NCBI GenBank assembly: GCA_964036665.1
Contig: OZ038528.1
Location: forward strand, 21,749,245-21,813,244
Source: Gordius sp. MW1
Lineage: Eukaryota > Nematomorpha > Gordioida > Gordea > Gordiidae
DNA length: 64,000 nt
Direction of reading: 5' to 3'
Shown piece after piece: positions 49,794 to 62,450 of the stretch. A program made the position numbers and the translations under genes. How positions within the stretch are numbered: the stretch's first letter is position 1; every line of letters begins with the position of its first letter. A model generated the notes under the pieces. The model saw only the letters and a program-made list of their open reading frames with translations, had not been told where the DNA came from and made no database searches.

Positions 49794-50508
49794 TATATGA
49801 TGATATGAACATTATTAAATATAAATTTAAAATGGCGTTGGATATAGCCAAAAAAATAAAAAGGCCATTATTTGCACCTTTAGCCTCATTTATCACAAAT
49901 TCTGGATGACTAGGGAAAAAAACTAAAAATATCTATCAGATATTTGTCAGATCACAGGATACAATCACAAAGTCAATATTGTAGACCTGTGTAATTAGTG
50001 TTTGTTAATGAATTATATTCAACCTATATAGGTGTTATATAAATGAATAATTTTGATAAATATAATGTAATATCATATTAGAAATCAGCGAGAAAATAAA
50101 ATTTAATTTGATTGATGTTAAAAGTTATTTGTTTATATTCCTGCCTTTTCAAACAATGTTAACATTTGACACTCTTATTAAAATACTCTATACTTGTATT
50201 TATAATAAGGCATACAATCTTTGGACATCATAGATATTTATATATGTTAGTCAGCGGGCATGTAAGCATTTAAAGCGAATTATATAAACAACAAGTTATT
50301 ATTGTAATATACATATGTCATGCGTCAATATTTATACATTTTATTATATTCGTAATTTAATGACATTCCAGAAGGGTAAATTTTTATAGCTAAAACTCTA
50401 TAGGCAATTATCGCTGTTGCATAAAATAATATGTTTGAAAATGATGTTCATTATAAAAATATATATAACGTGCCTTGCAATCATTAAAAACCTTCATTGA
50501 TCTTTAAT
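49794..50508. other. AT-rich spacer downstream of the C1-only paralogue
   Basis: No gene, repeat family or kinase-domain exon was recognised here, which supports the paralogue ending at the stop codon at 50,509. Confidence 0.5.
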
Positions 50509-50579
50509 TTAGTGAGAAGACTTTGCGCAGTTTGAAGCGACATAGCGTTGACAGCGTATATGGGTCGTCATCTTGCAGC
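50509..50579 (-). CDS. Paralogue exon d: C1B second half and stop
   Basis: 71 bp: [17 protein letters not shown] then AKSSH and TAA. Acceptor ACATCAG. All four late zinc ligands (C, H, C, C) are at the right spacing, although the residues between differ greatly from the main gene. Confidence 0.75.
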
Positions 50580-53500
50580 CTGATGTAAGGTCAAATCGTA
50601 TTTAAAGTTACAAAATATATAGCGTGCAAAACTCAACATGTTTAATATCAAAACTTAAAAACGGCTTTATACTATTGGACAATAAATTGCAACGTAAATG
50701 CCCTTATAATATTCGCATTATATAATTTGTGATTTTCGTTATAATACTAGTTAGAAATACTTCCGCCCTATTTTGTACGCATCCTATATCTATATATGGT
50801 TTTATCACATTTTTCCAAGCGATTTGCAGAATACTAAAATTATTTGGAGGAGATATCTTCTTCTTCTTCTTTATCAGTTATTTGGTCCCACATTCGTGGG
50901 GTTTGTTTTGATAAGTTTCTTCCATCTTGACCGAGTGAGTGCCATGTCTTGACTAATCTCCTTAGTTTTCATAACTTTAACGACTTGCCCTTTCCACGTG
51001 ACACGAGGTCGTCCTCTTCCTCTCTTCCCCGGTACCTCCATGTCCAGTACTTTTCGATTTACGTCATCCGTAGTATATGCCCATACCACCTTAGCCGATA
51101 TTCGTTAATCATGTCCGCCATAGGTTGAATACCCATTTTTGTCATGAGAAAGTTATTCGTCATATGGTCGAGCTTAGTATACCCCAAGCTCCACCGTATC
51201 ATTCTCATCTCTATGGCTTGTAATAGCTTTCCTTCCGTGGTGTTTAATGCCCATGTTTCACTTCCATAATGATGGATTTGTAAGCTTTGCTCTTCAACTA
51301 TATTGGCATCTTCTTGTCGCCCATTACACCAGATATACTTCGACATTTAAGCCATCCTTTTTGGATCCGGGCATGGACTTCCGTTGCGCAACCTCCCTCA
51401 TGATGTAGCATCGAGCCGAGGTATGTAAATCTGTCTACTTTTGGGTACTTTAGATGGTCATCCAGTGATGGGGTGCCTGTAACGTTCTTTCCATGTATAC
51501 CGTTTTTCAATCGTTGACCTTCAAACCATATCCAGCTAAGCGCTTTGACCACTTTTCGGCTTCATCGAATACTTTCTCCCTGTTTCCTTGCATATTACTA
51601 TATCATCGGCATATAGCATACACCATGGCGATGGCTTTTGAGTGTTCCTCGTTATCGTGTCTATATTAAATAAAAAGGGACTAAAAGCAGAGCCTTAATG
51701 TGATCCAATATTAACCCGAAAAGGTTTAGAGTCTCCAACTGTCGTCCTAACGCAATAGTTTGAGGCTTCATATATATTTTTCATAAGGCATAAATATGCG
51801 TCAGGGATATTTTGTTTTCTCAGGGACACCATATTAAATCGCGGAGGACCGTGTCATAAGCTTTCTCCAAGTAGATAAAAAAAACCATATGTAGGTCCTT
51901 CCTCTTTTCACTATACTTATCCATCATTTGTCTTAGGGCGAAGATTGGGTCTATTGTGGATTTGCCAGCAACAAATCCAAAATGATTAGCCGATTCCACC
52001 TCGTTTTCAGCCTTGTTACTACGATCCTTTCCATAAGCTTCAAGGAGTGGCAAGTTAGCTTGATACCTATGTAATTGCCACAGTCTTGAGGGTCTCCTTT
52101 GCCTTTAAATAAGGGTATAATCGTTGCTCTCCATTGATTAGGAATTCGCTCTCCTACCAATATCTTGTTAAGGAGGTTCGTCATGGTGGTGAATCCTTCT
52201 TCACGACATCCGAGCAATGCTTCCATAGCTATTCCATCTGGGCCATTTGTTTTTCCTTTTTGCATCTTGTTCATTTGTGTCCTAACTTGCTTATATTTGG
52301 CTCAGTTTTGGGAAGAGAATCCTTGTCATTTGCAATATAAGTTTCTTAAAAAATCCTTCACCTTTCCATCACTTCTTTCGGGTGAATAAGGTTTGACCCT
52401 TCTCGTTTTTGACTATTTTAAGAACTCCGACATCGCGACTTTTCTTCTCCCTTATCTTGGCCAATTTGTACATAAGCCTATCGCCCCCTTTAGGATCCAG
52501 TTTTTTTGCCATCTCGGTGTACGCGGCATTCTTCGCTTTTGCAACGGCCTTTTTTGCGGCCCTCTTTGCGTCCCTATATTCTTCATAATCCTCCGACTTT
52601 TTTGATTTATGCCACCGTCTATATAGATTTTTCTTTCTTCGATGAAATCTTTAACCGTTTAATGTAACCACCATAGTTCCCTATTCATAGCTTTGCCTCC
52701 TTTGGTCTGTCCTAGAACATGTATCGCTGTTTCCTTAATGTCCTTAGATAGCGTCTCCCAATCGTCGTCTACGTCCCTTTGCAACTTCCTTGCACCCAAG
52801 ATTGAGAAGGCTTTTTGATGGTATTTTCTCGTCGACGTATCCTTAGCCTTTCGTATCGAGTTTGAGGTTTATAGACCTTTCTTCTTTCGGGAAATACTCT
52901 TCTGTCAAGATCCATAACAAGGGGACGATGTTGCCTGGCGATTCCTTTTCCCGGTATAACTTTGCAATCCTTGATACTCCATAAGTCCTTTCGCCGTATA
53001 AGCAAATAGTCAATTTGACTAAAATGCTTCCCACTTCTATAGGTCACAATGTGTTCGCGCTTTTGAAAATAGGTGTTAACGATCGCCATGTCATATGCTT
53101 GGGATACTTGGAAAAGTTTTTCCCCTTCTTTGTTCTTCAGACCATACCCATAGCCTCCATGATTGCGTTCATACCCGAGGCGATCTTTCCCTATGTGAGC
53201 ATTGAAATTTGCCCCAATAATTAGACTTTCTTCCTGTCCTATTCCTTGTATTTTCTTTTCCAATGAATCGAAGAATATGTCTTTCTCTGATTCCGAACAC
53301 CCAATTTAGGGAGCATAGGCGCACATAACGGTTAGGAGGCCCCCTTGATCTGAAATCTTTACCCACATTAGCCTGTCGGAACAACGCTTGACTTTCACCA
53401 CCTTGAAATATTCGCTTAGAACGATACCGACCCCGTTTGATTTGGTGACCCACTGTAGAAAAACTTGTATCCTTCTCCTAATTCCCGAGCTTTCGTTCCG

Positions 53501-54881
53501 TTCCACCTCGTCTCTTGTAGGCAGGCGATGTGTACTTTTCTTCTTTTTGGCATTTGTGCGACTTCGATGCTCTTCCCCGTCAACGTTCCCACATTCCAGC
53601 ACGTTATTCGCATTCTTTTAACAACTAATTTCCTTAGCCGCCTTCGTTGTGAGTAGGGCAGTAACCCTAGTGTATTTTTCACATTGCACAGGCGGGGTAT
53701 GCAATGCGCGTCGTTTGTGGAGGACGCCCTAGCCTTTTCTTGTAAAATCTTGTTTGAAACTATCATAATTTTGGAGTTGTTTTTTATAGCCGGTTTCCGA
53801 CCTGACGCCAACCCTCCACTTTTTGCACACGGACTTGGGACCGTCGTATATATATATAAATATAAAACATTGGAAGTATAGTCATTTTAAGCCAGTTTGT
53901 ACTTACTTTCGCATTTAACTCCTTGTTTAGTGATTCCATACAGCAAACTTCCACAATGGTCACAAAACGTAGGTCTTTTGAAAGTACGTTTAACAAAAAA
54001 GTGAGCCTTATTGCTAGCGTTATGCGTTAGCGTCCTTTGATGAGGTTGGTCATTTAAGGCAACAATACCGGTGGTCTGATGATCATATTGTGAACCCGTA
54101 CAATTGGTCAAAGTTTTTGAATGACAACGTTTGTGCACCACGCACCTACACGCTTTAATAAAAGTATAAAAACAAATTTTTTATAAAGACAAATCAAATT
54201 TTTTAAAATAAAATGTATACAGCATTTAAATATACTAAATATAGGGTTAATGAGGAAGAGAAAAAAAAATAATGTTGAGCAAAAGCTAAATAAGAGTAAT
54301 ATTACCTTCACATTGGTATCCCTGTTTTCCAATACCCCTGATAATCAAAATAATACTTTGAGCATAAAAGGGTATTTGAATGTTAGAGTTTAAATAATGG
54401 CTGTCATAGCTTTCAAAATTAATTCCAAGACTAATATAATGCATTTTAAACAAAGATATAATTAAATTAACTGCTTTTATACCTTAAATTCGAACATCAA
54501 ATCAGATTAAAGTTAGAATTAAATAGAATTCTCAATAGCAAATAACATAAAAAGGCACTCAATTGAATATATAACTTTTTATGATTAAACATATTTAAAC
54601 AAATTAAAATAAATAGATCTTGAAAGATATTATAACCATGTGTTCTTATCATAATAAACGATCATTCTTTAAAAGAGCCCAGCTTTATTACCCGAATTAA
54701 AATATATGTATATATATATATGGCCGAAATTGATAATATCTTTACCATATAAAACTTTTGCAGTACGAACAAAAAGTTGGTTGACGTAGTAATGTAGCCA
54801 TGAATCTGTGACCATTAATTATTTTAACGCCTTTCTGTGTTAAACTGTTTTCCCTGTCTGTTCTAAGATCCATATATTTAC
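50509..54881 (-). CDS. Kinase-less PKC-like paralogue with tandem C1 domains (partial 5')
   Basis: Exons 54,881-54,746, 54,337-54,306, 54,152-53,907 and 50,579-50,509 match PKC exons 3-6 in order, phase and microexon length. Both C1 domains keep the full HX12CX2CX13CX2CX4HX2CX7C pattern (C1[17 protein letters not shown] to NC; C1[15 protein letters not shown] to SNC). The pseudosubstrate core is replaced by [10 protein letters not shown] and exon 1 of the series is 21 bp shorter. The frame stops at TAA six codons after C1B, with no donor and no kinase exons. It could be a diacylglycerol-binding protein or decoy, or a paralogue on the way to becoming a pseudogene. Its 5' exons and start were not found. 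Confidence 0.75.
50874..52274 (-). pseudogene. RTE-type reverse transcriptase region, broken
   Basis: Pieces in order: [55 protein letters not shown] (52,274-51,950); [20 protein letters not shown] (52,053-51,820); [20 protein letters not shown] (51,552-51,298); [12 protein letters not shown] and [16 protein letters not shown] (51,346-51,059); [13 protein letters not shown] near the end. Motifs are those of non-LTR RT and its thumb/C-terminal region. Confidence 0.85.
52769..53811 (-). pseudogene. RTE-type endonuclease, broken frame
   Basis: [40 protein letters not shown], then after frame breaks [27 protein letters not shown] and [10 protein letters not shown]. These are the EEP endonuclease motifs (N, QETRW, the N-x-H of DFNAHIG, and the ID box). 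Catalytic Glu in QETRW is kept. Confidence 0.85.
53907..54152 (-). CDS. Paralogue exon c: C1A end, linker, C1B start
   Basis: 246 bp: [17 protein letters not shown], a 32-residue linker without the acidic/Arg run of the main gene, then [17 protein letters not shown] and [10 protein letters not shown] at donor GTAAGT. Acceptor ATTAAAG. Confidence 0.85.
54306..54337 (-). CDS. Paralogue exon b: 32-nt microexon
   Basis: [10 protein letters not shown] with split codons at both sides; identical length and phase to the microexon of the main gene. Acceptor TTATCAG, donor GTAATA. Confidence 0.85.
54746..54881 (-). CDS. Paralogue exon a: C1A start without pseudosubstrate
   Basis: 136 bp, 44 codons plus two bases each side: [17 protein letters not shown], then [19 protein letters not shown] and KSFIW. 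Acceptor AATTAAG, donor GTAAAG. No run of basic residues resembling a pseudosubstrate. Confidence 0.82.
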
Positions 54882-55056
54882 CTTAATTAAAAAAACATGA
54901 CATACATCAAGCAATCTTTAATAAAAGGTGAAACATATAAAGCAATCTTTATCGACAAATTATTGCCAAGAGAATGTTTATGTGATTATATATAAACAAA
55001 AAATTTCAATAGCTTAACGATGTGATATTATATATTTAACAAGTTTTGAAAAAAAA

Positions 55057-55135
55057 GCCTAAAGCGGGATTTGAACCCGCGAGCTTGTGTTGTGTCGAAA
55101 GACAAAGCCTATACCAACTACGCCCCCACGCCCCG
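55057..55135 (-). pseudogene. tRNA-like sequence (tRNA pseudogene or SINE head)
   Basis: On the minus strand: A-box-like GTAGTTGGTATAGG, B box GGGTTCAAATCCC in a perfect 5-bp T stem, and a T-run right after, a Pol III terminator. The acceptor strands do not pair and the anticodon arm is over-long, so no amino acid can be assigned. Confidence 0.55.
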
Positions 55136-55141
55136 TTTATG

Positions 55142-56938
55142 TGATTAGTGATTACATATAATTTATTTAATTGATCATTAATTTTCTACTTTAATTTTAA
55201 TCATATCTTGTTTTTAGTTAGAGATAATTAGTAACAAAAAATCTAGTCCTATATTAATAATTTGGTCAAATCACGGCAGCAATTTTCACAAGGCGAAAGA
55301 CTTATTATAAAATAATTGTGGTCAAAAAATGGCTATACAAATAGTGATGTCTTTCAAATAATAAATATATTAAAGATGTAACCATGGGCGTAGCCAGCAT
55401 TCGAATTATAGAGGGGCTATACTGATTTAGGGAGGGGCAAGATAATCATTTTTTGAAATTTTGGCTATAATTTTAAAATGTTTTTGGATCTAGAAGAGGA
55501 CAGCCGCCTCTTCCTGCCCCCCCCATGGATACGCCCAATGGATTAATTAATTAAAATAATGGGTTATTTTTATTGGTAATTAATATAGAAATGTTATATT
55601 CTTACCAATAGAATTCAATAGAAAATATATTATCCCTGCAAATATGTTTATATTTGGTAAGGATATTTTCAAGTATACTTAATTACAAAGTTAAGAAAGA
55701 GAAAGGAAATAGAATTTAAGCTTATTTAAGGTGGCCTTGAAGTGGAGGCCGATGATATTAGGTAAGGCTAATTCAAACAATATTTCTACCTCATGACAAT
55801 AAAAGAATGAAAGAGAGCCAAATTTTTTGTTATTAATAATGACAATCAAAATTTATGAAATAAACATAAGTAAATGAAGATAATTGCAAATAAATTTTTG
55901 CGCTGCAATCGTTCAACACTTTACCAGTTTGAGTTTATATAAATTAAACATTTTAAAACATTCATAAACAAACCTAATAGTAGGGTAGAGATATAAGTTA
56001 CATATTTCAACAAAACTATCAATGTTGTGCATTTAGAATAATTTTTTAACGAGGTAGAAGCTTTTTCCGGAGGTCCGATACTTTTTTTGTCTTCCGATAT
56101 TCTTTCGCGAAATGCTTTTGTAAATCTTTTACTTTTGTAATTGCGGGTCTATGAACTCTAATATTTTTTCTCTTCGTTTTTATTTGACTTTAAAGCCTCT
56201 TTTGCCTGCACTTTATATTTTTTGCCATGTTTCCTTCAAAGTATTTTGGGTGATTCTGAAATTGTTGGCGATAAAAAGTGAAAGTTGTGTTAATCGCAAT
56301 AGCCTTATTTAAATGCAGATGAAGGTGATATTATGAATGTTGATCGCTATAAAAAGAATAATTATAGTAATTATACGAATTGCCATGTAGTAATTAATGT
56401 AAATAAATTATAATATTTATGCTAGGTAGGAGGTAAGTGAGGACAAGATAATATAATAGTATTACTGTTACCTGAAAATATATGCCTTGGGCATCTAAAT
56501 TAAATATAAGAGTTGACTGAATGATCGCAAAACGGTAGATTAATAAAAAGTTTCTTTAACTCAAGTAAAAACACTCCTCACATAAATTTTAATTGATTGA
56601 AAAGTGTTCATAAAATTTAAATTAAATATTGACTTAATATATAGTGATTTAAAACAATAATTTTTTGACAACCTAAAATTTTATGTATTTAATAAATAAA
56701 TAAATAATTATTAAACATCATAAATTTTTTCTGAAAGATTTTACTAAAAAGTATTAAATGGCTAATATATTAGTGAAAAATGCATTATACATAGACCTTC
56801 CTTTTGGCAGGCAAAATTTTAATTTACCCTAAACTATATATAAAAAACAATTATTAAGTTAAAACCCCGAATTGTTTATTTCTTACCAATTAAATTTTAA
56901 ACTAAAATTTAAAAAAATGATGAATAAATATAAATTAA
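55142..56938. other. AT-rich spacer with one MITE
   Basis: A CATGGGCGTAGCC-family MITE lies at 55,384-55,541. A segment at 56,040-56,290 is slightly richer in G+C but has only broken frames. No upstream exon of the C1-only paralogue was found. Confidence 0.5.
55384..55541. mobile_element. CATGGGCGTAGCC-family MITE
   Basis: CATGGGCGTAGCCAGCATTC at the left, CATGGATACGCCCAATGG at the right, AT-rich core with the family's TTTTTTGAAATTTTGGCTA segment. Confidence 0.78.
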
Positions 56939-57120
56939 TCTATATATATAAAGTAAAGTGTATGTATGTATATATGTATGTAAGAACTAAATTCTGAAAC
57001 TACCGGCCCGATTCGCGCGAAACTTTACCTGTAGGTTTCCAGGGCGGCCAGGGGTAAAATATCTTTTGCAGAATCCTAAAATTACTTTTAGTTTTCGAGA
57101 TATTTTGTTTTATACGTTTT
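56939..57120 (+). mobile_element. Helitron 5' end (partial)
   Basis: TCTATATATATAAAGTAAAG, TATGTATGTA repeats, then CTGAAACTACCGGCCCGATT. This series is typical of Helitron 5' ends in arthropods (TC start). No CTRR 3' end or Rep/helicase gene was identified. Confidence 0.55.
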
Positions 57121-57124
57121 GACG

Positions 57125-57240
57125 TTTAATAAAATGTCAATCAAACGCAACATCATCGTATTCTTTGAAAATTTGAATATACAGTTCTTTAGTAAAAGTG
57201 TAGTTTAATAAAATGTCAATCAAACGCAACCTCAGGACGT
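57125..57240. repeat. Direct repeat AATAAAATGTCAATCAAACG
   Basis: The motif with GCAAC following occurs twice, 79 bp apart, downstream of the Helitron-like start. Confidence 0.7.
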
Positions 57241-58540
57241 ACTGCGTATCTAAAAAACTATGTGTATGCATGCGTGTAGGTAGTGTAGTGATAAATGTAG
57301 GCATGTTCTGTGGAAAATGGAAACATTTTACGATTTGAAACATTAAATCAAAGTCATTTTATTGCTTATTTTTCACGTCATTTATTATTATTATAGGACG
57401 GTCGTGTCCCCTCCTGCGTGGCTAAATAAATTAAAAAATCTAATTTTGTAATTTTTTGCGCGTTAAATAAGGAGACAAATCAAAATACTTTTAACAAAGC
57501 GCCAACAAATGTTGATATATCTCAGTTCTTCGGACATTATTAAGTTCAGAATTAAAAGTTTTTTCAGAAACAAATAATTATAAAATTACAAAAAAATATA
57601 AAAAATTGCTTGAAGGGCCAGGGGACCAAAGATTTTTCCCTTCGAGGGGGGCATGAGACTAGGTTTTTTCTCTTGGGTGGGCCTGGGTTTTGGACCCTCT
57701 TTAACTATTTGTTTAAAAAATTTTGCATAATAAACACTTATCAATTATATTTGATATATTCTTAATCTATTGAAATTTATCTATAAGATGATATTTATTC
57801 TGCTAATACACCCGGGTAAATGGCAAAACAACGTTTGCCGGGTTTATCTAGTTTCATATAAAAAATAGATCGAAAGTTGTTAATAAAATAGGCATGAAAA
57901 TATATGAAGTGTAATTGATGATGTTTCGCTCTTATCCTTTTATGCTTTTTTATATTTTTGATAAACCATTTTTTACCTACCATTGAAGGAAGACAGCTAT
58001 TATCTCTGACTAAACGATGAAGATCAAAACACAACTATCACAATTCAACTATTAATAATAAAAAGATCGAGAAAATTTAACTATCCCCTTCCTAACAGAT
58101 TATTTTTTTGACGATCTTACCTAGTAACTAAATAAAAGGTAGATAATATCGCATCGATAAATATCATTACGTTAATAATGCAAGGAAATCAGCAACTAAT
58201 GCTCATGTGGGTCAGGTAATAAAAACCAGACATGCTATGTCTACAACAAACTCATCCCCATGCTAAGAACTTATGCATATCCCACTTATAACCTTTATCA
58301 CGCTGAGTTATCAATAATTCAGCTATAGAGGTTTCCACAATGGTCAGCAGGCGTTTTACCGTTTTGAGTGTCAATTGGGTTAGCGATAGAAGTCTATTTC
58401 ACTCTAAAAGTGTGTGCACACCGCTTAATTTATAAATATCTACGGACCAACTTCATCATATGAATTACAATTGCTAAAAGAATTTTTCGGTGTTATCCCA
58501 ATCACACTAGAGGATTTGAGTTCCAGGTCAGTCTCAATTA
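57241..58540. other. AT-rich spacer, no gene recognised
   Basis: A minus-strand frame at 58,034-57,795 has no clear domain. Confidence 0.4.
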
Positions 58541-59430
58541 TAATCTTCTTCTTCTTTATCAGTTATTTGGTCGCACATTCGTGGGGTTTGTTTTTATAAG
58601 TTTCTTCCATCTTCACCGGGTGAGTGCCATGTCTCGAGTAATATCTTTAGTTTTCATAACTTTATCGACTTGCCCTTTCCACGTGACACGGGTCGTCCTC
58701 TTCCTCTCTTACCTGGTACCTCCATGTCCAGTACTTTTCGATCATCCCTGTCCCTTCTTAGTATATGCACATACCACCTTAGCCGATTTTCGTTAATCAT
58801 GCCGCCATAGGTTGAATACCCATTTTTGTCATGAAAAAGTCATTCGTCATACGGGTGAGCTTAGTACACCCTAAGGTCCACCGTTTTATTCTCATCTCTG
58901 TGGCTTGTTAGCTTTCCTTCCGTGTTGTTTAATGCCCATGTTTCACTTCCATAGAGTAACACCGGTCTTACGATGAATTTGTAAGCTTTGCTCTTCAACC
59001 ATATTGGCATTTTCTCGTCGCACATTACACCGAATATACTTCGCCATTTAAGCCATCCTTTTTAGATCCGGGCATTGATTTCTGTTGCGCAACCTCCCTC
59101 TTATGTAGCATCGAGCCGGGGTATGTAAACCTGTCTACTTTTGGGTACTTTAGATGATCATCCAGCGATGGGGTGCTTGTACCGTTCATTTTCATGTATA
59201 TCGTTTTTCGATCGTTGACCTTAAACCATATTCAGCTAAGCGCTTTGACCACTTTTCGGCTTCTTCGAATACTTTCTCCCTTGTTTCCTCGCATAGTACT
59301 ATATTATCGGCATATAGCATACACCATGGCGATGGCTTTTGAATGTCCCTCGTTATCGTGTATATAACTATATTAAATAAAAAGGGACTTAAAGCAGATC
59401 CTTGATGTAATCCAATCTTAACCCAAAAAG
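58541..59430 (-). mobile_element. RTE-type 3' part
   Basis: Minus-strand copy of the last 0.9 kb of the family, about 90% like 50,860-51,700 by eye. Starts at the TTCTTCTTCTTTATCAG tail. 5'-truncated, as usual for non-LTR insertions. Confidence 0.8.
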
Positions 59431-59489
59431 TTTTAAATGATGTGACAAATCGCCTCCACCTTTTCTCTACTTCCCAATGATTTCGCTAC

Positions 59490-60860
59490 CTTTTGGAGAA
59501 AAATATTTCTCTATCAAGTCAAATTGATTACATGCTCTATAGGACACGCCATTTTAAAACTGTCAAAAGTTTTCGAGTACTGCTAAATCCCATCACAGAG
59601 AATCCCGATTATTGTGAAATTACTGCAGAACTCGTTATAAAAGCAGCCACTCTACGTGTAACATCCGCAGGCCGAAATTGGTAAGGCCACAAAGTATAAC
59701 ATGCAATCTCGAATTTTTAGACTTTCCATATTCTAAAGCTACAAATGCTGATTTTTTGAAGCTCACAACTAATGTGCATTGTCTCGAATTATCAATGAAA
59801 TAAGGGAATCAACCTAAACGACAAAATCGCATTAAGACAAAAAAATGGTTTTCTCAACAGACACTGGGTCTTCTGAGGACAAGGACTAATTTCTTTGCGA
59901 ACAGCATTTTCATTTAAATATTCGTGCATGTCCGCCCGTAGAAAGCACATCAAGTCTTGTATTCGACGGGATAAGATTACATTTATCAATTCTAGGGCCA
60001 ATAAGGCGGAATAACAGCCACCGCTTGTTTAACATATTAAGGCCTTAAATACAATACATTCACTAAGTGCACAGCACATATTATAAATTAGCCAACTGAG
60101 ATTTTTTAAATCAGAATGAAGGGATAGCCCATTTTCGTTCTATTCTGTCCCCACGTCCGTTTGTTTTGGTCATCAATAAAGACTTCATCAAGAACTTTAA
60201 AAAACCTTCGCCGCTGTCGATTGATACCCACCATTCATATGGGAAATTATTAGTGCTATCAAATCCCTAAAATCACATAAAGCGGCTGAAATATCAGCTG
60301 CCTGCGGAAGCTCTTAAAGCAGACTCGAGCATGTCCAGAAAACTTCTTCACCACCTTTTCTATAAGGTCTGAGATAAAAAATATTTACCCGATTCCTGTT
60401 CATAGGGTCGCCTTATTATATTTAAAAAGTTACACTCTTCCTATCCGAAAAACTATAGCGGAGTTGGAGTCAAAACTTTGTTTTAGGGTGTTATACAATA
60501 AGATATAAAATCAAATCGACGCCACTTTCAGGCACAATCAGGCTGGGTTTAGGAGGTGTCGTACGACTACCATCAAGCTGAGAAATATAATGGATGTTTC
60601 GAGTACTAGCGAACCCCCTTAGTTCTTGTGTTCCTAGATATTTTCAAGACTCTGTTCAACACCTATATGAATAAGAGTCGTTATGTCTATTGAGAATACT
60701 AAAGAATGTAATTAGAATAATTTTTTCCATATATGAGGACATGAAGATAGTTGTATCACTACTTCACCATGTATCTGACTCAATTTGGATCACAATGGGA
60801 GTTAGACAAGGTGTCTTTTTAAATAGCGATGGATGTGATAATAGAAAAATCAATTTACCT
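59490..60860 (+). pseudogene. Second non-LTR element, endonuclease end and RT remnants
   Basis: Forward: SSQIDYMLYRTRHFKTVKSF (end of an endonuclease) near 59,515, NQAGFRRCRTTTIKLRNIM near 60,535, VLVFLDIFKTLFN near 60,625, and SDSIWITMGVRQGVFL near 60,800. The order is normal, with frame breaks, and the YxDD was not found. It differs from the RTE family around it. Confidence 0.65.
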
Positions 60861-61849
60861 CAGATGGCATTTCGTTAGGGTTACTCTATATAGAAGGCCC
60901 AATCCTGGCCAAACAAGCTGGACTAACAGCCAGCGGATGGGTAAAATTGTGCGTAAACAAATAATATCGCGTATATGATATTAGGGCAGGGGGGCGGGGA
61001 GATAAATGTGCTTAGAGTCGTATCAATACAAATTTGCTAGAACCATAGATTAAATGACAGACTGACGAACAGTTGATAATACTTAAGTAAGGGTATATAT
61101 CGTCATTATATTTGTTGTTAATAATCGCTAAGAAGGGAAAATAAAACTCATATTTTAAGATACGGGTGATTTTGCCTCTATTTTATAATGATGTTTAAAG
61201 ATGGGCCTGTGATTCAGAACATAGAATCACATTCTCCCTACACATTTTATAAATCCAACCATACCACCTGTTAACAACAAATATAATTATAAAGGCTAAC
61301 AATAAATAATTTAATAGGTTGCTAAGTTTATAATTTTATAAAAAAACCTCACATTATTTACCTGAAGTTTTTATTTATTTATAAAATTTTATTAAGCTCA
61401 TATTACATAACAAATAACAAAATTAAAGTTTTAGATGAAGAAAATTTGAAACTATATTTTAAGTACTTAAAATTGTATATTATATCCAAATATTTGAGGA
61501 GATAATTTATTGCAATACTAAAATATGCGCCATTGATAATATTATAAATCTATAAATTTAATAGAACTCTTTACTTAAAATGGCACCTTAAGTTACAATT
61601 AAAAATATAATAAAAAAATATATTTTTTATTTACTATATAAAAGAATTCGATATCCAGAAAATGTACTGAAACAATTAAAATGTATCCTTTAATCCTTTA
61701 TTAATTTTATATACCGCGTTTCGTGAATAAATTAATATAAACCCCCTTAGGGTATTACTTAATACGCGGATATAATGACAAGCAAAAAAAACTAATACAG
61801 GTTGAAACATATCCGCTTCCTGGAGAACTGCAGGGTGACCCGCAACCAA
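60861..61849. other. AT-rich spacer, no gene recognised
   Basis: Extremely A+T-rich from about 61,270 to 61,740. Confidence 0.5.
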
Positions 61850-62360
61850 AATATTGAAATGTCTTTGGGTCATTTTTTTAAAATGCTCTCGGGTCCGGTC
61901 GGGTTCGGGTTGAAAATTATAATATGCCTTTGGGTCGGGTCGGGTTGGATTTAAAGCGTCAAGTCAAAGGTTATGAATCTTACATTGCCAAATACACGGG
62001 GCATATCTTTTAAATTATTCCTATTTTTATAATATTTTTTAATTAATATCGGAATGTATAATTGAAGATCATATATTAAGTTTAAATTAACTTCCTTTTC
62101 ATTTTATAAATCTGATTGACTCGTGAAAACAGATAAACAAAATAATATTTTCAAATTGTATTTAAATAGTGTGAAACGATAGTTCATTGTTAATTTAAGC
62201 TACAAAAATTTATATTCATAAACCAAAATAAAGGTAAGTTTAAATTTATTAAATGGTTGCAATATCTATTTGAGATTAAATGTGACCTGATATTGTAGGT
62301 GCTATCATATTTATGTATCTCTATAATAAATTATTTAAATAAATTTAGTGATCAAAATCT
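61850..62360. mobile_element. Fragment of the GGGTC-array hAT-like family
   Basis: CGGGTCCGGTCGGGTTCGGG and TTGGGTCGGGTCGGGTTGG, followed by GTTATGAATCTTACATTGCC and an AT-rich stretch homologous to the inside of 42,369-43,291. Termini not defined. Confidence 0.7.
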
Positions 62361-62396
62361 GTGGTATCAATTAGTTTCATAAATCGCACTTTAACA

Positions 62397-62450
62397 GGGG
62401 CGTAGCTAGGATTTTTTCCGGGGGGGGGGGAATTTCCAAAAATTTTTTGT
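62397..62450. mobile_element. End fragment of a CATGGGCGTAGCC-family MITE
   Basis: GGGGCGTAGCTAGGATTTTT followed by a G-run; only one terminus is present. Confidence 0.55.

Larger units (their letters stand above)
50855..53848 (-). mobile_element. RTE-type non-LTR retrotransposon, near full length
   Basis: About 3.0 kb from CGACGGTCCCAAGTCCGTG (53,846) to the repetitive TTCTTCTTCTTC-complement tail (50,856). It encodes an AP-like endonuclease then RT, with frame breaks. Of the type often annotated in insects as 'craniofacial development protein 2-like'. It sits in the last intron of the C1-only paralogue, on the same strand. Confidence 0.87.

Noticed and set aside
55057..55135. Functional tRNA gene
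   Set aside because: The T arm and terminator are good but the acceptor stem does not pair and no normal anticodon loop can be drawn.
57795..58034. Minus-strand frame ending LDKPGKRCFAIYPG as exon 2 (C2 end) of the C1-only paralogue
   Set aside because: Slight likeness to the DLEPCGKLHVF strand, but the acceptor and donor do not give the required phases and the flanks show no C2 sequence.
59792..60001. Minus-strand open frame with Leu/Phe-rich product
   Set aside because: It is antisense to the plus-strand non-LTR remnant and shows no domain.
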